From Oopsacas minuta (lineage: Eukaryota; Porifera; Hexactinellida; Lyssacinosida; Leucopsacidae), in assembly GCA_024704765.1 (NCBI GenBank), contig JAKMXF010000011.1, forward strand, positions 913,557 to 977,556: 64,000 nucleotides of DNA. Direction: 5' to 3'. The notes below the pieces were generated by a model. The model was not told where the DNA came from. It was given only the letters and a program-made list of their open reading frames with translations, and did not search any database. Position numbers and translations under genes: made by a program. Below are positions 43,651-52,570 of this stretch, piece by piece. Numbering within the stretch: position 1 is the stretch's first letter; every line of letters begins with the position of its first letter.

Positions 43651-44763
43651 ATGTATACACACGTCTGGAGCTTACTCACACTATTCAGCTACATGCTATA
43701 CACCATGGATCCTGTAACCAGCTCTCTTGTACAAATCCCCACTCATAGCTGCTTTCAGGAAGACCTTACATTTGTGTGTAGTACCAATAAGCCTGACAAT
43801 ACCGAGTACTTAGTTAATCTGGTAATATCAGTTCTTCACTATCCTCCTATAGATACATCTCGTATAATACATTCAAACGCGTACACTGACTCATCAGCTG
43901 TTTATCAGAACTTAACAATACAATCCGTATCACTATCAGAGGCTCCAGCTAGTGTAGTATGTATATCTATTGAATGGTCTAACATGACTAATACAGTTAT
44001 ATCAACAAGTATAGAATCTAATGCTTCTATACTGGTAGCTCCTTATCCTGCTGATGTCACTATTCTATCCCTTAAAGTTGTGACTGAGAGTGGATTCAAA
44101 CTTGCTATACAGCATAATGGTGTAGTTCATAGAGAGGATTTACTCTCTTACGTCATTGGTATATCTGATCCCATGTCTAAGTTAAATTATTCAGTTTCTT
44201 ATAACGATCTTCCTGATGAGATATTCTCTGTTAATAACCTGTTTGACACTTGTTATAATATAGAGATTAACACTACTAATTGTATAGGTGCTACCATATA
44301 CTATTCCACCAGTTTATATCTCCCTAAATTGAGGAATGAAACTTTGACTCGTTTGTCACTAACTGAGTTTTGCTGGTACAATGAAGATGCTAGTACTATT
44401 TGCCCTGGACCTTATGACGTAGATTTTACACAGCAAAATATGTTCACTTTCTCTCTAATAAGGAATAACAATATTGTAGCAAACATTACAGGATTCAGTA
44501 CAATGTTACCGACAGAATTCTGCTTCTTTGTACCAGAAGAATATCTCGTATTTAATCCTATATATCTCAGAATACATATAGAAGGAGTACGGTTAACTAT
44601 TGATGATATAGCTATACCTGTTGATGACGTAATACCTACATTAGCTGCTAACACAATTGTTATTATCTCAGCTAGTGTAGCTTCTGCAATTGTTATCATT
44701 TTGCTGGTGTTACTCCTGGTTGTTGTTGTGTGTGTTTTCTCTGTGATAAAGACAAGAAGATAG
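43651..44763 (+). CDS. Single-pass surface protein, unknown family
   Basis: 370 codons. An N-terminal hydrophobic signal (WSLLTLFSYMLYTM) is followed by an ectodomain of about 300 residues with beta-rich, Ig/fibronectin-like texture, about nine N-glycosylation sequons and a few Cys. The transmembrane helix (IVIISASVASAIVIILLVLLLVVVVCVF) leaves a tiny basic cytosolic tail (SVIKTRR). LTFVCSTN could be the first Cys of an Ig fold, but no firm domain can be named. It could be an adhesion or recognition molecule (inference). Confidence 0.6.
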   Translation: MYTHVWSLLTLFSYMLYTMDPVTSSLVQIPTHSCFQEDLTFVCSTNKPDNTEYLVNLVISVLHYPPIDTSRIIHSNAYTDSSAVYQNLTIQSVSLSEAPASVVCISIEWSNMTNTVISTSIESNASILVAPYPADVTILSLKVVTESGFKLAIQHNGVVHREDLLSYVIGISDPMSKLNYSVSYNDLPDEIFSVNNLFDTCYNIEINTTNCIGATIYYSTSLYLPKLRNETLTRLSLTEFCWYNEDASTICPGPYDVDFTQQNMFTFSLIRNNNIVANITGFSTMLPTEFCFFVPEEYLVFNPIYLRIHIEGVRLTIDDIAIPVDDVIPTLAANTIVIISASVASAIVIILLVLLLVVVVCVFSVIKTRR

Positions 44764-44927
44764 TAGATCTCATCAACTATACTACGGCTACTCGATTACT
44801 TTTATTTTTGTTTTTTCCCTTGAGTTTTGACTTTTTACTTATTAGTTAGGCTAACAATACATATTTCTATATTTTCATATGTATTATCTATTCTTAATGT
44901 TTGTATTTTGTTTGTAGGATAAATTAT

Positions 44928-46130
44928 ATGGCTGATAGGGCTCTCGATTCTGCTATAGAAGATATCAGAGGTAAATTCACTGGGTTACATAAGATCCTTA
45001 CTCAGAGAGAAGATAAGCTAATCGAGATTATTAAGAGTGCACAAGCTAGTAACCTATCACATATCCGGGATCTGTTGGATATGAAGGAGTTCATATGTCA
45101 GAACATAAAGAATAATGCTCTTATGAACAAGAAATTATATGAGAATGACCTAGAGATTGCAGAGTTAAAGTCTCAGCATGCGGAATCGATCAAACAGCTG
45201 ACAGAGATATCATGGGGTGGTGTGTGTTATGACGAGCTATCTCATATTCTAGATAAAATAGATTTTAATAATAATAATGAGCTAAGTAACACCTTGAGTC
45301 ATCAGTCCGATTACTCTAAGAAAATAGCTCCAATTTATCATGGAGGTGTTTGTTGTGAATCTCCTGCCCCTGATCAGCTGTCTCATCCTAATCACATAGC
45401 TATAGATGAGAAAACTCAGAATATTTACGTTTCTGATTTCAAACAGAATTGTATTGTAATATTCGATAAGAAAGCAAATATAATTTCCAAGTATAATTCT
45501 GGTATAAGATTCCCTCGTGCTATTACATGTAGAAATGATAAACTGTATTTGATCGAGAACTTACATTCTATGAGACATATACAATTCAAATCTTTTCAAT
45601 TAAATCCCAGAATATCTCCAATCCCTGTTAAGAAGTTGAAATACCCCACTGATACATCTCATGTTGCAGCTTTTGATGTCTCAAAGGAAGAAGTTTGGTA
45701 TATTTGCAATCAACAATCAAACAAAGTATTTTTTCTAGAAAATTCTATTTTCTATCTTCTCTCTCCAAGCATACCATTTGAATCCCCTACCGCTCTCAAG
45801 GTATACGGTCTCATATACTTGCTAGAGTCTCAGAGCAAAGAGACTGCTCGTATAAGACTAATGAGTTTACAAGGAGATACCATAAGGACCATACCTCTCA
45901 ATGGTGTTGTAGCATCTTTATACTTTGATGTTGATTTGGATGGTAATTTCATTATCAGCAACAGCTATCTAGATTCTATTGTTATTTTCTCTAAAGATGG
46001 CAGCATGGATCACATCATACATTCTACTAAATCTTATTGCATTGCTTATCCTAAAGGTATAGCTGTAAGCAATGAAGGTAATATTGCTGTTATTACCAGC
46101 AATTCTAAAGGATGTCTATTGATTTTCTAG
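44928..46130 (+). CDS. Coiled-coil plus NHL-like beta-propeller protein (TRIM-like without RING)
   Basis: 400 residues from the ATG MADRALDSAI, placed 10 nt after a strong acceptor-like TTTTGTTTGTAG; the open frame upstream is only intronic. The N-terminal 110 residues are a coiled coil (LTQREDKLIEIIKSAQ). Residues about 150-400 form a six-bladed-propeller-like series (HIAIDEKTQNIYVSDF, IAVSNEGNIAVITSN). The layout matches the C-terminal half of TRIM-NHL proteins but has no RING or B-box. Either an exon with them lies upstream beyond the acceptor, or the protein is a RING-less derivative. Related to, but diverged from, the TRIM-NHL gene at 10963. Confidence 0.65.
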   Translation: MADRALDSAIEDIRGKFTGLHKILTQREDKLIEIIKSAQASNLSHIRDLLDMKEFICQNIKNNALMNKKLYENDLEIAELKSQHAESIKQLTEISWGGVCYDELSHILDKIDFNNNNELSNTLSHQSDYSKKIAPIYHGGVCCESPAPDQLSHPNHIAIDEKTQNIYVSDFKQNCIVIFDKKANIISKYNSGIRFPRAITCRNDKLYLIENLHSMRHIQFKSFQLNPRISPIPVKKLKYPTDTSHVAAFDVSKEEVWYICNQQSNKVFFLENSIFYLLSPSIPFESPTALKVYGLIYLLESQSKETARIRLMSLQGDTIRTIPLNGVVASLYFDVDLDGNFIISNSYLDSIVIFSKDGSMDHIIHSTKSYCIAYPKGIAVSNEGNIAVITSNSKGCLLIF

Positions 46131-46251
46131 GATTATATATATTGATTGATATGTATCTAGTATTCTATTTTATTGGTTACAGGTATACTATTATTCTCAT
46201 GCAAATATTCGTACTCATTTCATTTAGAACTTAGAAGTTAGTATAATTGTA

Positions 46252-47358
46252 ATGTCAGGGAAATCTCAGCCCTCAGAAACAGCTAAGCAGGACTGGATGA
46301 AGGCTAACAAGATACAAACTACATCTACAGTTGATGAATTATTCAGATATCATGCTAAGGAACAGCAGGATCTGCTCAAGAAGAAGGAATGGCAGAGTGA
46401 CGTACATTACTTCCAAGAGCTAAAGATATCAGCACTAGCTCTCCTTAAGATGGTAATGCATGCACGTTCAGGAGGAAGACTAGAAGTAATGGGTATGCTA
46501 CAAGGCAAGCTACTGGGTAGCACCATGGTGTGTATGGATGTATTTGCACTCCCTGTAGAAGGTACAGAGACTCGAGTTAATGCACTGGACTCAGCTTATG
46601 AATATATGTCTCAGTATTTTACTTTCAGTAAAGAAGTGAGTTAATATACATGCCATATAATTATGTGTTGTTGTTATTAATGTGTGTGTAGGTGAGTAGA
46701 CCTGAGAATTGTATTGGATGGTATCACAGCCATCCAGGATATGGCTGCTGGCTATCCGGTATTGACGTAAGTACCCAATTTACTAATCAGATGTATCAAG
46801 AACCATTTGTAGCAATAGTTATAGATCCTACTCGTACTGCTGCTTCTGGTAAAGTACATCTAGGGGCGTTTAGGACATATCCAGAAGGTAAACACCTAAT
46901 GATTCATCTCGTACACATATTTACACAAATACTATATAGATTATTCACCCAAAGAAGATGCGCAATCAGAATATCAAAGTATTCCTTTCGAGAAGATCGA
47001 AGATTTTGGTATTCACTGTAAAAGATATTATCCTCTTAATGTTAGCTACTTTAAGAGCAGTCTAGATAGCAAACTACTGGATCAGCTATGGAATAAATAC
47101 TGGGTTAGTACACTAACTACAAATCCTCTAGTAGCTAATGAAGAGTATAGCTCTATACAAATATCTGATATGTCTGAGAAACTCGAGCAGATAGAACAGG
47201 TAGAACGTTCTTATATGCATGGAGGAGTTAGAAGTAAGGAGGGAGCTGGTAAGCTAGAGAAGGCTACTAAGGACAGTAGTAAGTTGTCTATAGAGGCTAT
47301 ACAAGGATTGATGAGTCAGGTTCTTAAGAACCAGATATTCAGTGGTATTCCTATATAG
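46252..47358 (+). CDS. COPS5: COP9 signalosome subunit 5 (deneddylase), three exons
   Basis: Exons are 46252-46635, 46692-46887 and 46940-47358; introns of 56 and 52 nt (GTGAGT...GTAG; GTAAAC...TATAG) join in frame to 332 residues (human 334). The JAMM metalloprotease site is complete: Glu78 (LEVMGMLQG), then [14 protein letters not shown] with His140, His142 and Asp153 for zinc. The C-terminal half ([35 protein letters not shown]) is also collinear with human CSN5. It removes NEDD8 from cullins as part of the eight-subunit COP9 signalosome. It lies 3.5 kb from UBE2F, which adds NEDD8. Confidence 0.95.
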
Positions 47359-47679
47359 ATGTTGTTTGACTGGTAACTTCATTTTAGTTATATCTTATAT
47401 GTACATAAATGTTCTAATTCTTAGACTTGTAGAGTGGGCTATAGTGAGATAAAACTATAGAAGATCTAGCTTACATATAAATAGAATATACACTCAACTA
47501 TCGTTACAGTGCGACTTCAATTATCTTGACACTTTTGACAGGTCCCAACGTGTCCGTATAATCGAGTTTGCACTGTATATCGGAGTTCAAGGGAGCTAGA
47601 TAATTAGTTTGATATATAGCGGGTATTTCGATACATCCGTGTTGTATATAACCGTAATTGATTGTTGTATAGCATTTAT
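47359..47679. other. Spacer with a MITE
   Basis: 321 bp between CSN5 and the sirtuin gene; it contains the element at 47507-47575 and no ORF. A splice-acceptor-like TTGTATAG ends 7 nt before the sirtuin ATG. Confidence 0.6.
47507..47575. mobile_element. 69-bp pogo-type MITE with TA target duplication
   Basis: Ends CAGTGCGACTTCAATTAT and the complement of CAGTGCAAACTCGATTAT match at 14 of 18 positions. The element is flanked by TA on both sides (47505-47506 and 47576-47577), as expected for pogo/Tc1-mariner insertion. It is non-coding. Confidence 0.7.
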
Positions 47680-48771
47680 ATGGCAGAGAATGACATACAA
47701 CGCACAGTACTTAAAGAGTACACAGATAATCCAGAATATTATACCAGAAAAATGACAAAGTTAATATCTCTAATGAAGGAATCTAAGTTCATTACAATAT
47801 ACACAGGAGCTGGTATAAGCACAGCAGCTAGCATACCTGATATCAGGGGAGAACACGGGTTGGAGACTAAACAGACCCCTCTGGTAGTGCTAGGACTCAA
47901 GGAACAAGATCTAGACTGTATTTACCCTACATACACTCACTGTGCTATAACAGAGCTGGTTGATAGAGGGGTAGTTAAGTTTGTAGCTACTTCTAATCAT
48001 GATGGTTTACATCAGAAGAGTGGATTGAGTGATGAATATATTGCTGATGTGTTTGGGAATGTTTTTGTTGAGAAATGTTTGAAATGTAAAATGCTTTGGA
48101 AACGTTCTGTTGTTGTTCCTTCTCTCGGAAGGAAATGTGATGATACCAATTGTAGAGGGAGATTACAGAAAACTGGGACTAGAATGGGAGAAACTACACC
48201 TGAAGAACCTCTGAATCGCGCTTGGGAAATCGCGAAAAAGTCTGATTTAGCTATTGTGATAGGCTCCTCTCTAACTGTGTCTCCTTTCTGTCAGTTACCA
48301 TTTCTAGCTAAACAGACAGTAATACTTAATCTACAAGACACTTCGTATGATAATAATTCTGTACTTAACATACACTGTTATTGTGACACAGCTATGAGAG
48401 ATATCTGTAAGGCTTATTCTATAGAGATTAGTCAGTTCAAAATGATTAGGAAATTCTGTCTGTATACAGACGTGACTAATGACAGATATAGTATACTAGT
48501 GACAGGAGATGCTAGTAATGAGCCGAGTGGAGTTGTGTCTGCAGTTGAAATAGAGTATGAAACAGCTGGTGGTAAGATATTGAAGGAAATGGATTCTAAT
48601 CTAAAGGGAGATTTTGTTATGGAGCTTGATAATATTGCTTGTGGTATGTCTATTGTTTTTGTGTTTGTATTTAGAGAACATTTTGATTCTAAGCCTTTGA
48701 AAGAATCAGTTATTCTTCAGGAAGGTAATGTTAGGAGAGAGTTTGAGTTTGTTAAGAATATTATTTATTAA
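47680..48771 (+). CDS. SIRT7-like sirtuin with altered catalytic site (pseudo-sirtuin)
   Basis: 363 residues from ATG MAENDIQRTV. The Rossmann start TGAGISTAASIPDIRG and GSSLTVSP, NLQDTSYD and CDTAMRDI follow nuclear sirtuins, closest to SIRT7. The zinc Cys are present (133, 136, 153, 158). Key catalytic positions are changed: the general-base His of the LHGN motif is Phe125 (DVFGNVF), the aromatic of DYR/DFR is Ile55, and the QNxD motif is SNHD (105-108). The PNGVWT segment after the first motif is also lost. NAD-dependent deacylation is therefore unlikely, while binding of NAD or a partner remains possible. The C-terminus (FCLYTDVTNDRYSILVTGD) extends beyond the core as in invertebrate SIRT7. 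Confidence 0.8.
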   Translation: MAENDIQRTVLKEYTDNPEYYTRKMTKLISLMKESKFITIYTGAGISTAASIPDIRGEHGLETKQTPLVVLGLKEQDLDCIYPTYTHCAITELVDRGVVKFVATSNHDGLHQKSGLSDEYIADVFGNVFVEKCLKCKMLWKRSVVVPSLGRKCDDTNCRGRLQKTGTRMGETTPEEPLNRAWEIAKKSDLAIVIGSSLTVSPFCQLPFLAKQTVILNLQDTSYDNNSVLNIHCYCDTAMRDICKAYSIEISQFKMIRKFCLYTDVTNDRYSILVTGDASNEPSGVVSAVEIEYETAGGKILKEMDSNLKGDFVMELDNIACGMSIVFVFVFREHFDSKPLKESVILQEGNVRREFEFVKNIIY

Positions 48772-48954
48772 TCTAAGATATATATTTGTATATTTTGTAT
48801 TCTCTCTCAGGTGTTGTAAGAACTAAGTTTTCATTTGCATGTCTCTCAATGTATTTCATCAAGTTTTATTAATGTAGAGCATTGATTACTATGTTGCATT
48901 ACTTAATTTTGTTCCTGTGTTTTCATAAACTACCTTACTCTTAGAAATTAGTAA

Positions 48955-49590
48955 ATGGATCCATTGTTACAGAAATACGCTAAAACTGTTCATGAAAGCT
49001 TAGAAGATGTACCAAATGAGTTACAAGAACTAATTTCCCGTATTCGGGAGTATGACGTACAAATAACTAATATATTGACTGAAATAGAGGGTGAGGATAT
49101 GAGTGGAGATAGAGCTCTCCTTTTGAATCAGGCTTATAAATATAAATCCGATTTTATGAGTGACGTAGTCAAATTGCTTGATGATAAGTTGTATAATCTT
49201 GATAGCTGTTACACAGAGGTTAAGACTGCTCCTAAACTTGTAGTTCATCATAAGGCACCGGGTGAGATTATTAACTCTGTCCCACGGGGAGATTTGCCTA
49301 TAAACAAACCTGTATCTAAACACAGGAGGAAACAACCTCACAATGAGATTGTCAGAATACCTACACACAGACGAGTTAGTTCTCCCGCTATGCCATCTCC
49401 CTCTAAAGAATATCCTAATACAAATAGAGATAGCATCTGTATATGTAAAGGCAAACAATCTGATCATACTATTATATGTCATAATGATCAATGTAAAGTA
49501 GGTACTTACCATATGGCATGTGTGGGGGTTAAGAGCAGAACTGAGGGGGTGTGGTTCTGTAATTGGTGCATTCATAAAATTGATTTATAA
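48955..49590 (+). CDS. ING-family-like PHD finger protein
   Basis: 211 codons, single exon. The N-terminal helical region (LLQKYAKTVHESLEDVPNEL) matches the ING dimerisation domain, which begins with a similar LEDYLD...LP-x-EL pattern. The middle is basic and Pro/Ser-rich. The C-terminal PHD (C162, C164, C175, C180, H186, C189, C202, C205) has the ING-type ACVGV and W-FC-x2-C end. ING proteins bring HAT or HDAC complexes to H3K4me3. Two aromatic-cage positions are replaced: the residue before the first Cys is Ile161 (Tyr in ING) and the Trp of the WFH motif is Thr184 (GTYH), so methyl-lysine reading may be lost. Confidence 0.75.
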   Translation: MDPLLQKYAKTVHESLEDVPNELQELISRIREYDVQITNILTEIEGEDMSGDRALLLNQAYKYKSDFMSDVVKLLDDKLYNLDSCYTEVKTAPKLVVHHKAPGEIINSVPRGDLPINKPVSKHRRKQPHNEIVRIPTHRRVSSPAMPSPSKEYPNTNRDSICICKGKQSDHTIICHNDQCKVGTYHMACVGVKSRTEGVWFCNWCIHKIDL

Positions 49591-49718
49591 TATCTGTATC
49601 GCAATATGTTCTAAGATAGTTTATAGTTTCCATTTAATTACTAAACAATATAGAATCTATTCCCTCAGTAGTCTAATTTTTGTTATAACATATATAGAAT
49701 AGGAGAGTGCTAATAGTA

Positions 49719-51272
49719 ATGTTTCTCCAATATTATATTGTTGTTTATATGCTCTGCATATTCTCAACCTTTGTAACATCTAAAGACACTACACTAACAT
49801 ACATATATCAACAAACTTATTATCTATCTTGTGAGAGTGCTAACTCTGATTCCACATCTGTTTGGATGAAAGATAACTCTGTTCTGGAAATCATTAATGA
49901 TCCTAATCTGAGTATTACTGATACTGGTACTCTAGTATTTGATAGGTTTCAGTTCCCAGATACAGGAACTTATAACTGCCAGGATTCTGATACAACTTAT
50001 ATTCTTACAATTCAGTGTCCTGCTAACTCAGATCCTAATGTCCTATCAAATCAGTGTATTTGTTCTATTGGAGCTACTAGTGTTATCGATAGTGATAGTT
50101 TTAAATGTAATCTATGTCCTTACGGTGCTTACAAGTCACAACCTGGTAACCACCAATGTTTCTCATGTCCCACATCCTTAGTAACAGAGAGGGAGGGTTC
50201 CATCTCTGAGACCAGCTGTGTTTGTCCACCAGGTCATGGTATCAGTAGTTCCATGTGTGTGCCTTGTCTCGCTGATTCCTATCAGGATAAATACGAAGAA
50301 GTTCCGTGTATAGATTGTCCTGAGTATTCTGCTACTCCTCAATCTCTAGGAGAATCTGATGCCGAAGCTTTCACTAGCAGGGGTGATTGTGTGTGTTTGT
50401 ATTCTCCTTATAATGCTGGTAATAATACTTGCTGGCCATTCTTTACAACCCCTACCGTAACCTTGGTAGAGACTGATACTACAGCTGTTACAATCAGCTG
50501 GAATACAGAATCATATACTCGAGCTGATGACGGTGCTTACAGAGGTATAATAGCAGGATACCATTTAGAAGTTTTAGAGGATAATGAACTAATGTATAAC
50601 GTATTTACTCACAAATATACACCCATTGACTACACGCCTGGAGAAGAATACATTCTAGTAATTAATAGTCTGAGTCCTGATACAACCTATATTATTGCTG
50701 TTAATGCCTACACCAAGAGCACTGAGTTTGTAGACGGACCTCCTGGTTACCTTTCTATCACTACTGATTCTCTACCTCTAACTACCACGACCCCTCCAGT
50801 AACTACTACTACTAAATCTCCTGGAATAATTGGGCCTACAGCTACTACAGAACCTACTACTACTACTACAGCTACAACTATATCTCACACTACTAACACA
50901 CATACGGATACTACTCCTGAAACTACAGTAACTACTCCTAAACCTGCAGAAACGCCTATACTCCCTACAGCTACATATACCATTACTAAAGTACAACATA
51001 CTATGATACAAGCTACCCCTAAAGTTATAGTTAGATCAGACAGTACAGCTAGCTCCTTCCTAGCTGTTGTAGTTGTTCTATTAGCTCTGTTTATTGTAGT
51101 ACTGGTAGTCCTCGTAGTAATCCGCTATTGGTACGGACGCAATAGGCGTTCCAGGAAACTGAGATACGCTAAGACTTCTGGTACGATGAAGCGTGTAGGA
51201 CCTCAGCCTCGCTTTCCCGTCTACAGCAATGCTGTGTATCAAAATGGTGATACTAGTGATACTCTCATTTGA
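49719..51272 (+). CDS. Single-pass receptor: Ig, Cys-rich, FN3, mucin-like stalk
   Basis: 517 residues from ATG MFLQYYIVVYML, which gives a signal peptide; the frame extends upstream only by GTG. An Ig-like domain (about 25-105; Cys in YLSCES and YNCQDS, preceded by DTGTY) is followed by ephrin-receptor-type Cys-rich modules (CPYGAYKSQPGNHQCFSCP) to about 245. Then come an FN3 domain (about 250-350, with SLSPDTTYIIAVNAYT), a Thr/Pro-rich mucin-like stalk (about 352-440), a transmembrane helix (FLAVVVVLLALFIVVLVVLVVI) and a basic tail with Tyr motifs (YSNAVYQNG). It resembles Eph or other kinase-receptor ectodomains without a kinase. Confidence 0.7.
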   Translation: MFLQYYIVVYMLCIFSTFVTSKDTTLTYIYQQTYYLSCESANSDSTSVWMKDNSVLEIINDPNLSITDTGTLVFDRFQFPDTGTYNCQDSDTTYILTIQCPANSDPNVLSNQCICSIGATSVIDSDSFKCNLCPYGAYKSQPGNHQCFSCPTSLVTEREGSISETSCVCPPGHGISSSMCVPCLADSYQDKYEEVPCIDCPEYSATPQSLGESDAEAFTSRGDCVCLYSPYNAGNNTCWPFFTTPTVTLVETDTTAVTISWNTESYTRADDGAYRGIIAGYHLEVLEDNELMYNVFTHKYTPIDYTPGEEYILVINSLSPDTTYIIAVNAYTKSTEFVDGPPGYLSITTDSLPLTTTTPPVTTTTKSPGIIGPTATTEPTTTTTATTISHTTNTHTDTTPETTVTTPKPAETPILPTATYTITKVQHTMIQATPKVIVRSDSTASSFLAVVVVLLALFIVVLVVLVVIRYWYGRNRRSRKLRYAKTSGTMKRVGPQPRFPVYSNAVYQNGDTSDTLI

Positions 51273-51478
51273 CCCGATCTCTTATTCAATAGTTTTCCTA
51301 CCCAAACTTTGTAGACTTTTCTACTAAATTTATTATTACTTTCCATTCTTTGTTATGCAATTGAATTAGGTTACTATAGCTAATTATTGACTATGTTAAT
51401 TGTGGTAAATTTATTTGCATAATATCAACCAAATTTATACTTTATATTGTAATAGAATCTGCTGGATAGATATTCGCT

Positions 51479-52345
51479 ATGTCTATAGATATTCTCAGTC
51501 AAGAACGATTTGTTCTTAGAGAAAAACAATCTAGATCTACATTACAGAACGTTAAAATTGAGACTATTGCAGAAGATTGCAGTCTTGTGAATATGGTTAA
51601 TAACTTTCCAATGGAAAATGGCTACTCTACCATCAAAATAGAAAATGAAGATAGTGCCTTCTCCAATTTGGCCGGAAAATGCTCTTCATTCAATGATTCG
51701 TTTTCTTTGAAAATCGATTCTTTCTCGTCTCATTTTATGGACGATTCTAGACCTGAAAATTCTACTTTTAAATCTGAAAGCTCACAAATAGTATGTGAAA
51801 ACCCAATCAGACATTTACCTTATTCTCAGTATTTAAACAATTTCACTCAAGTGATTAATATAAAACACTTAGATCATTTTGACATTTGTCTTAAAGGCAT
51901 ACACAGTACAGAGTTTGAATTAAATTCTAATTTATCTAAATATAATGATATTTCTAATGCAAATACATCGAGAATTGTCCCAACTTTCCAACGTTTCAAA
52001 GACTTAGAGATCTCACAACTAAAAGTAGATAAATTCGCTGCACAAGTAACTGATACAACAACTAAAGTCGCTAAGAAGGATAAATTGTTAGTCAAAAAAT
52101 CTAAAATAATTCAACAAAAAATTAAATTACAGAAGAAGCAGAAAAGACAGTTTATCTGCGAAACTTGTTCCGCGAAGTATTTTTACGAGCTACCTTTCAT
52201 CAATCATATTTCTAAACACATACCTACTTATGAATGTAAACATTGCAAACATTCCTATCCCACACAACGGTCTCTATCGTCACATATGCGAGTACACAAT
52301 ACAACGCACTATTCTAAACGCCCAACTTTAAAACGGATGAAATAA
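51479..52345 (+). CDS. C2H2 zinc-finger protein, two C-terminal fingers
   Basis: 288 codons. Two classical fingers close the protein: CETC-x12-HISKH and CKHC-x12-HMRVH, with a short linker. Ahead of them is a Lys/Gln-rich basic region (about 190-225, nuclear-localisation-like) and a Ser/Asn/Asp-rich disordered N-terminus. It is probably a DNA-binding nuclear protein; the targets are unknown and no orthologue is recognised. Confidence 0.75.
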   Translation: MSIDILSQERFVLREKQSRSTLQNVKIETIAEDCSLVNMVNNFPMENGYSTIKIENEDSAFSNLAGKCSSFNDSFSLKIDSFSSHFMDDSRPENSTFKSESSQIVCENPIRHLPYSQYLNNFTQVINIKHLDHFDICLKGIHSTEFELNSNLSKYNDISNANTSRIVPTFQRFKDLEISQLKVDKFAAQVTDTTTKVAKKDKLLVKKSKIIQQKIKLQKKQKRQFICETCSAKYFYELPFINHISKHIPTYECKHCKHSYPTQRSLSSHMRVHNTTHYSKRPTLKRMK

Positions 52346-52570
52346 CCCCAAAGCCTCACTTCTGAATCAGAATTGTACTTTATTATTTCTGTAAATTTGA
52401 TATCTCAGCCCTTAATCCACTTTAATTAATATATATTGCTATTTTAAATTTATTATTAATGTAATTAATCCCATAACAACTTCATTGTTAGTCTTCCTAC
52501 ACATCTACTTAAGTACTCTACTGCTAATGGATGAATAACTGGGTAACTCTAATTCCAATACTTTAAGAGT

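Noticed and set aside
46636..46691. CSN5 split into separate short genes
   Set aside because: The stops lie inside two clean GT-AG introns of 56 and 52 nt; splicing restores the whole family length.
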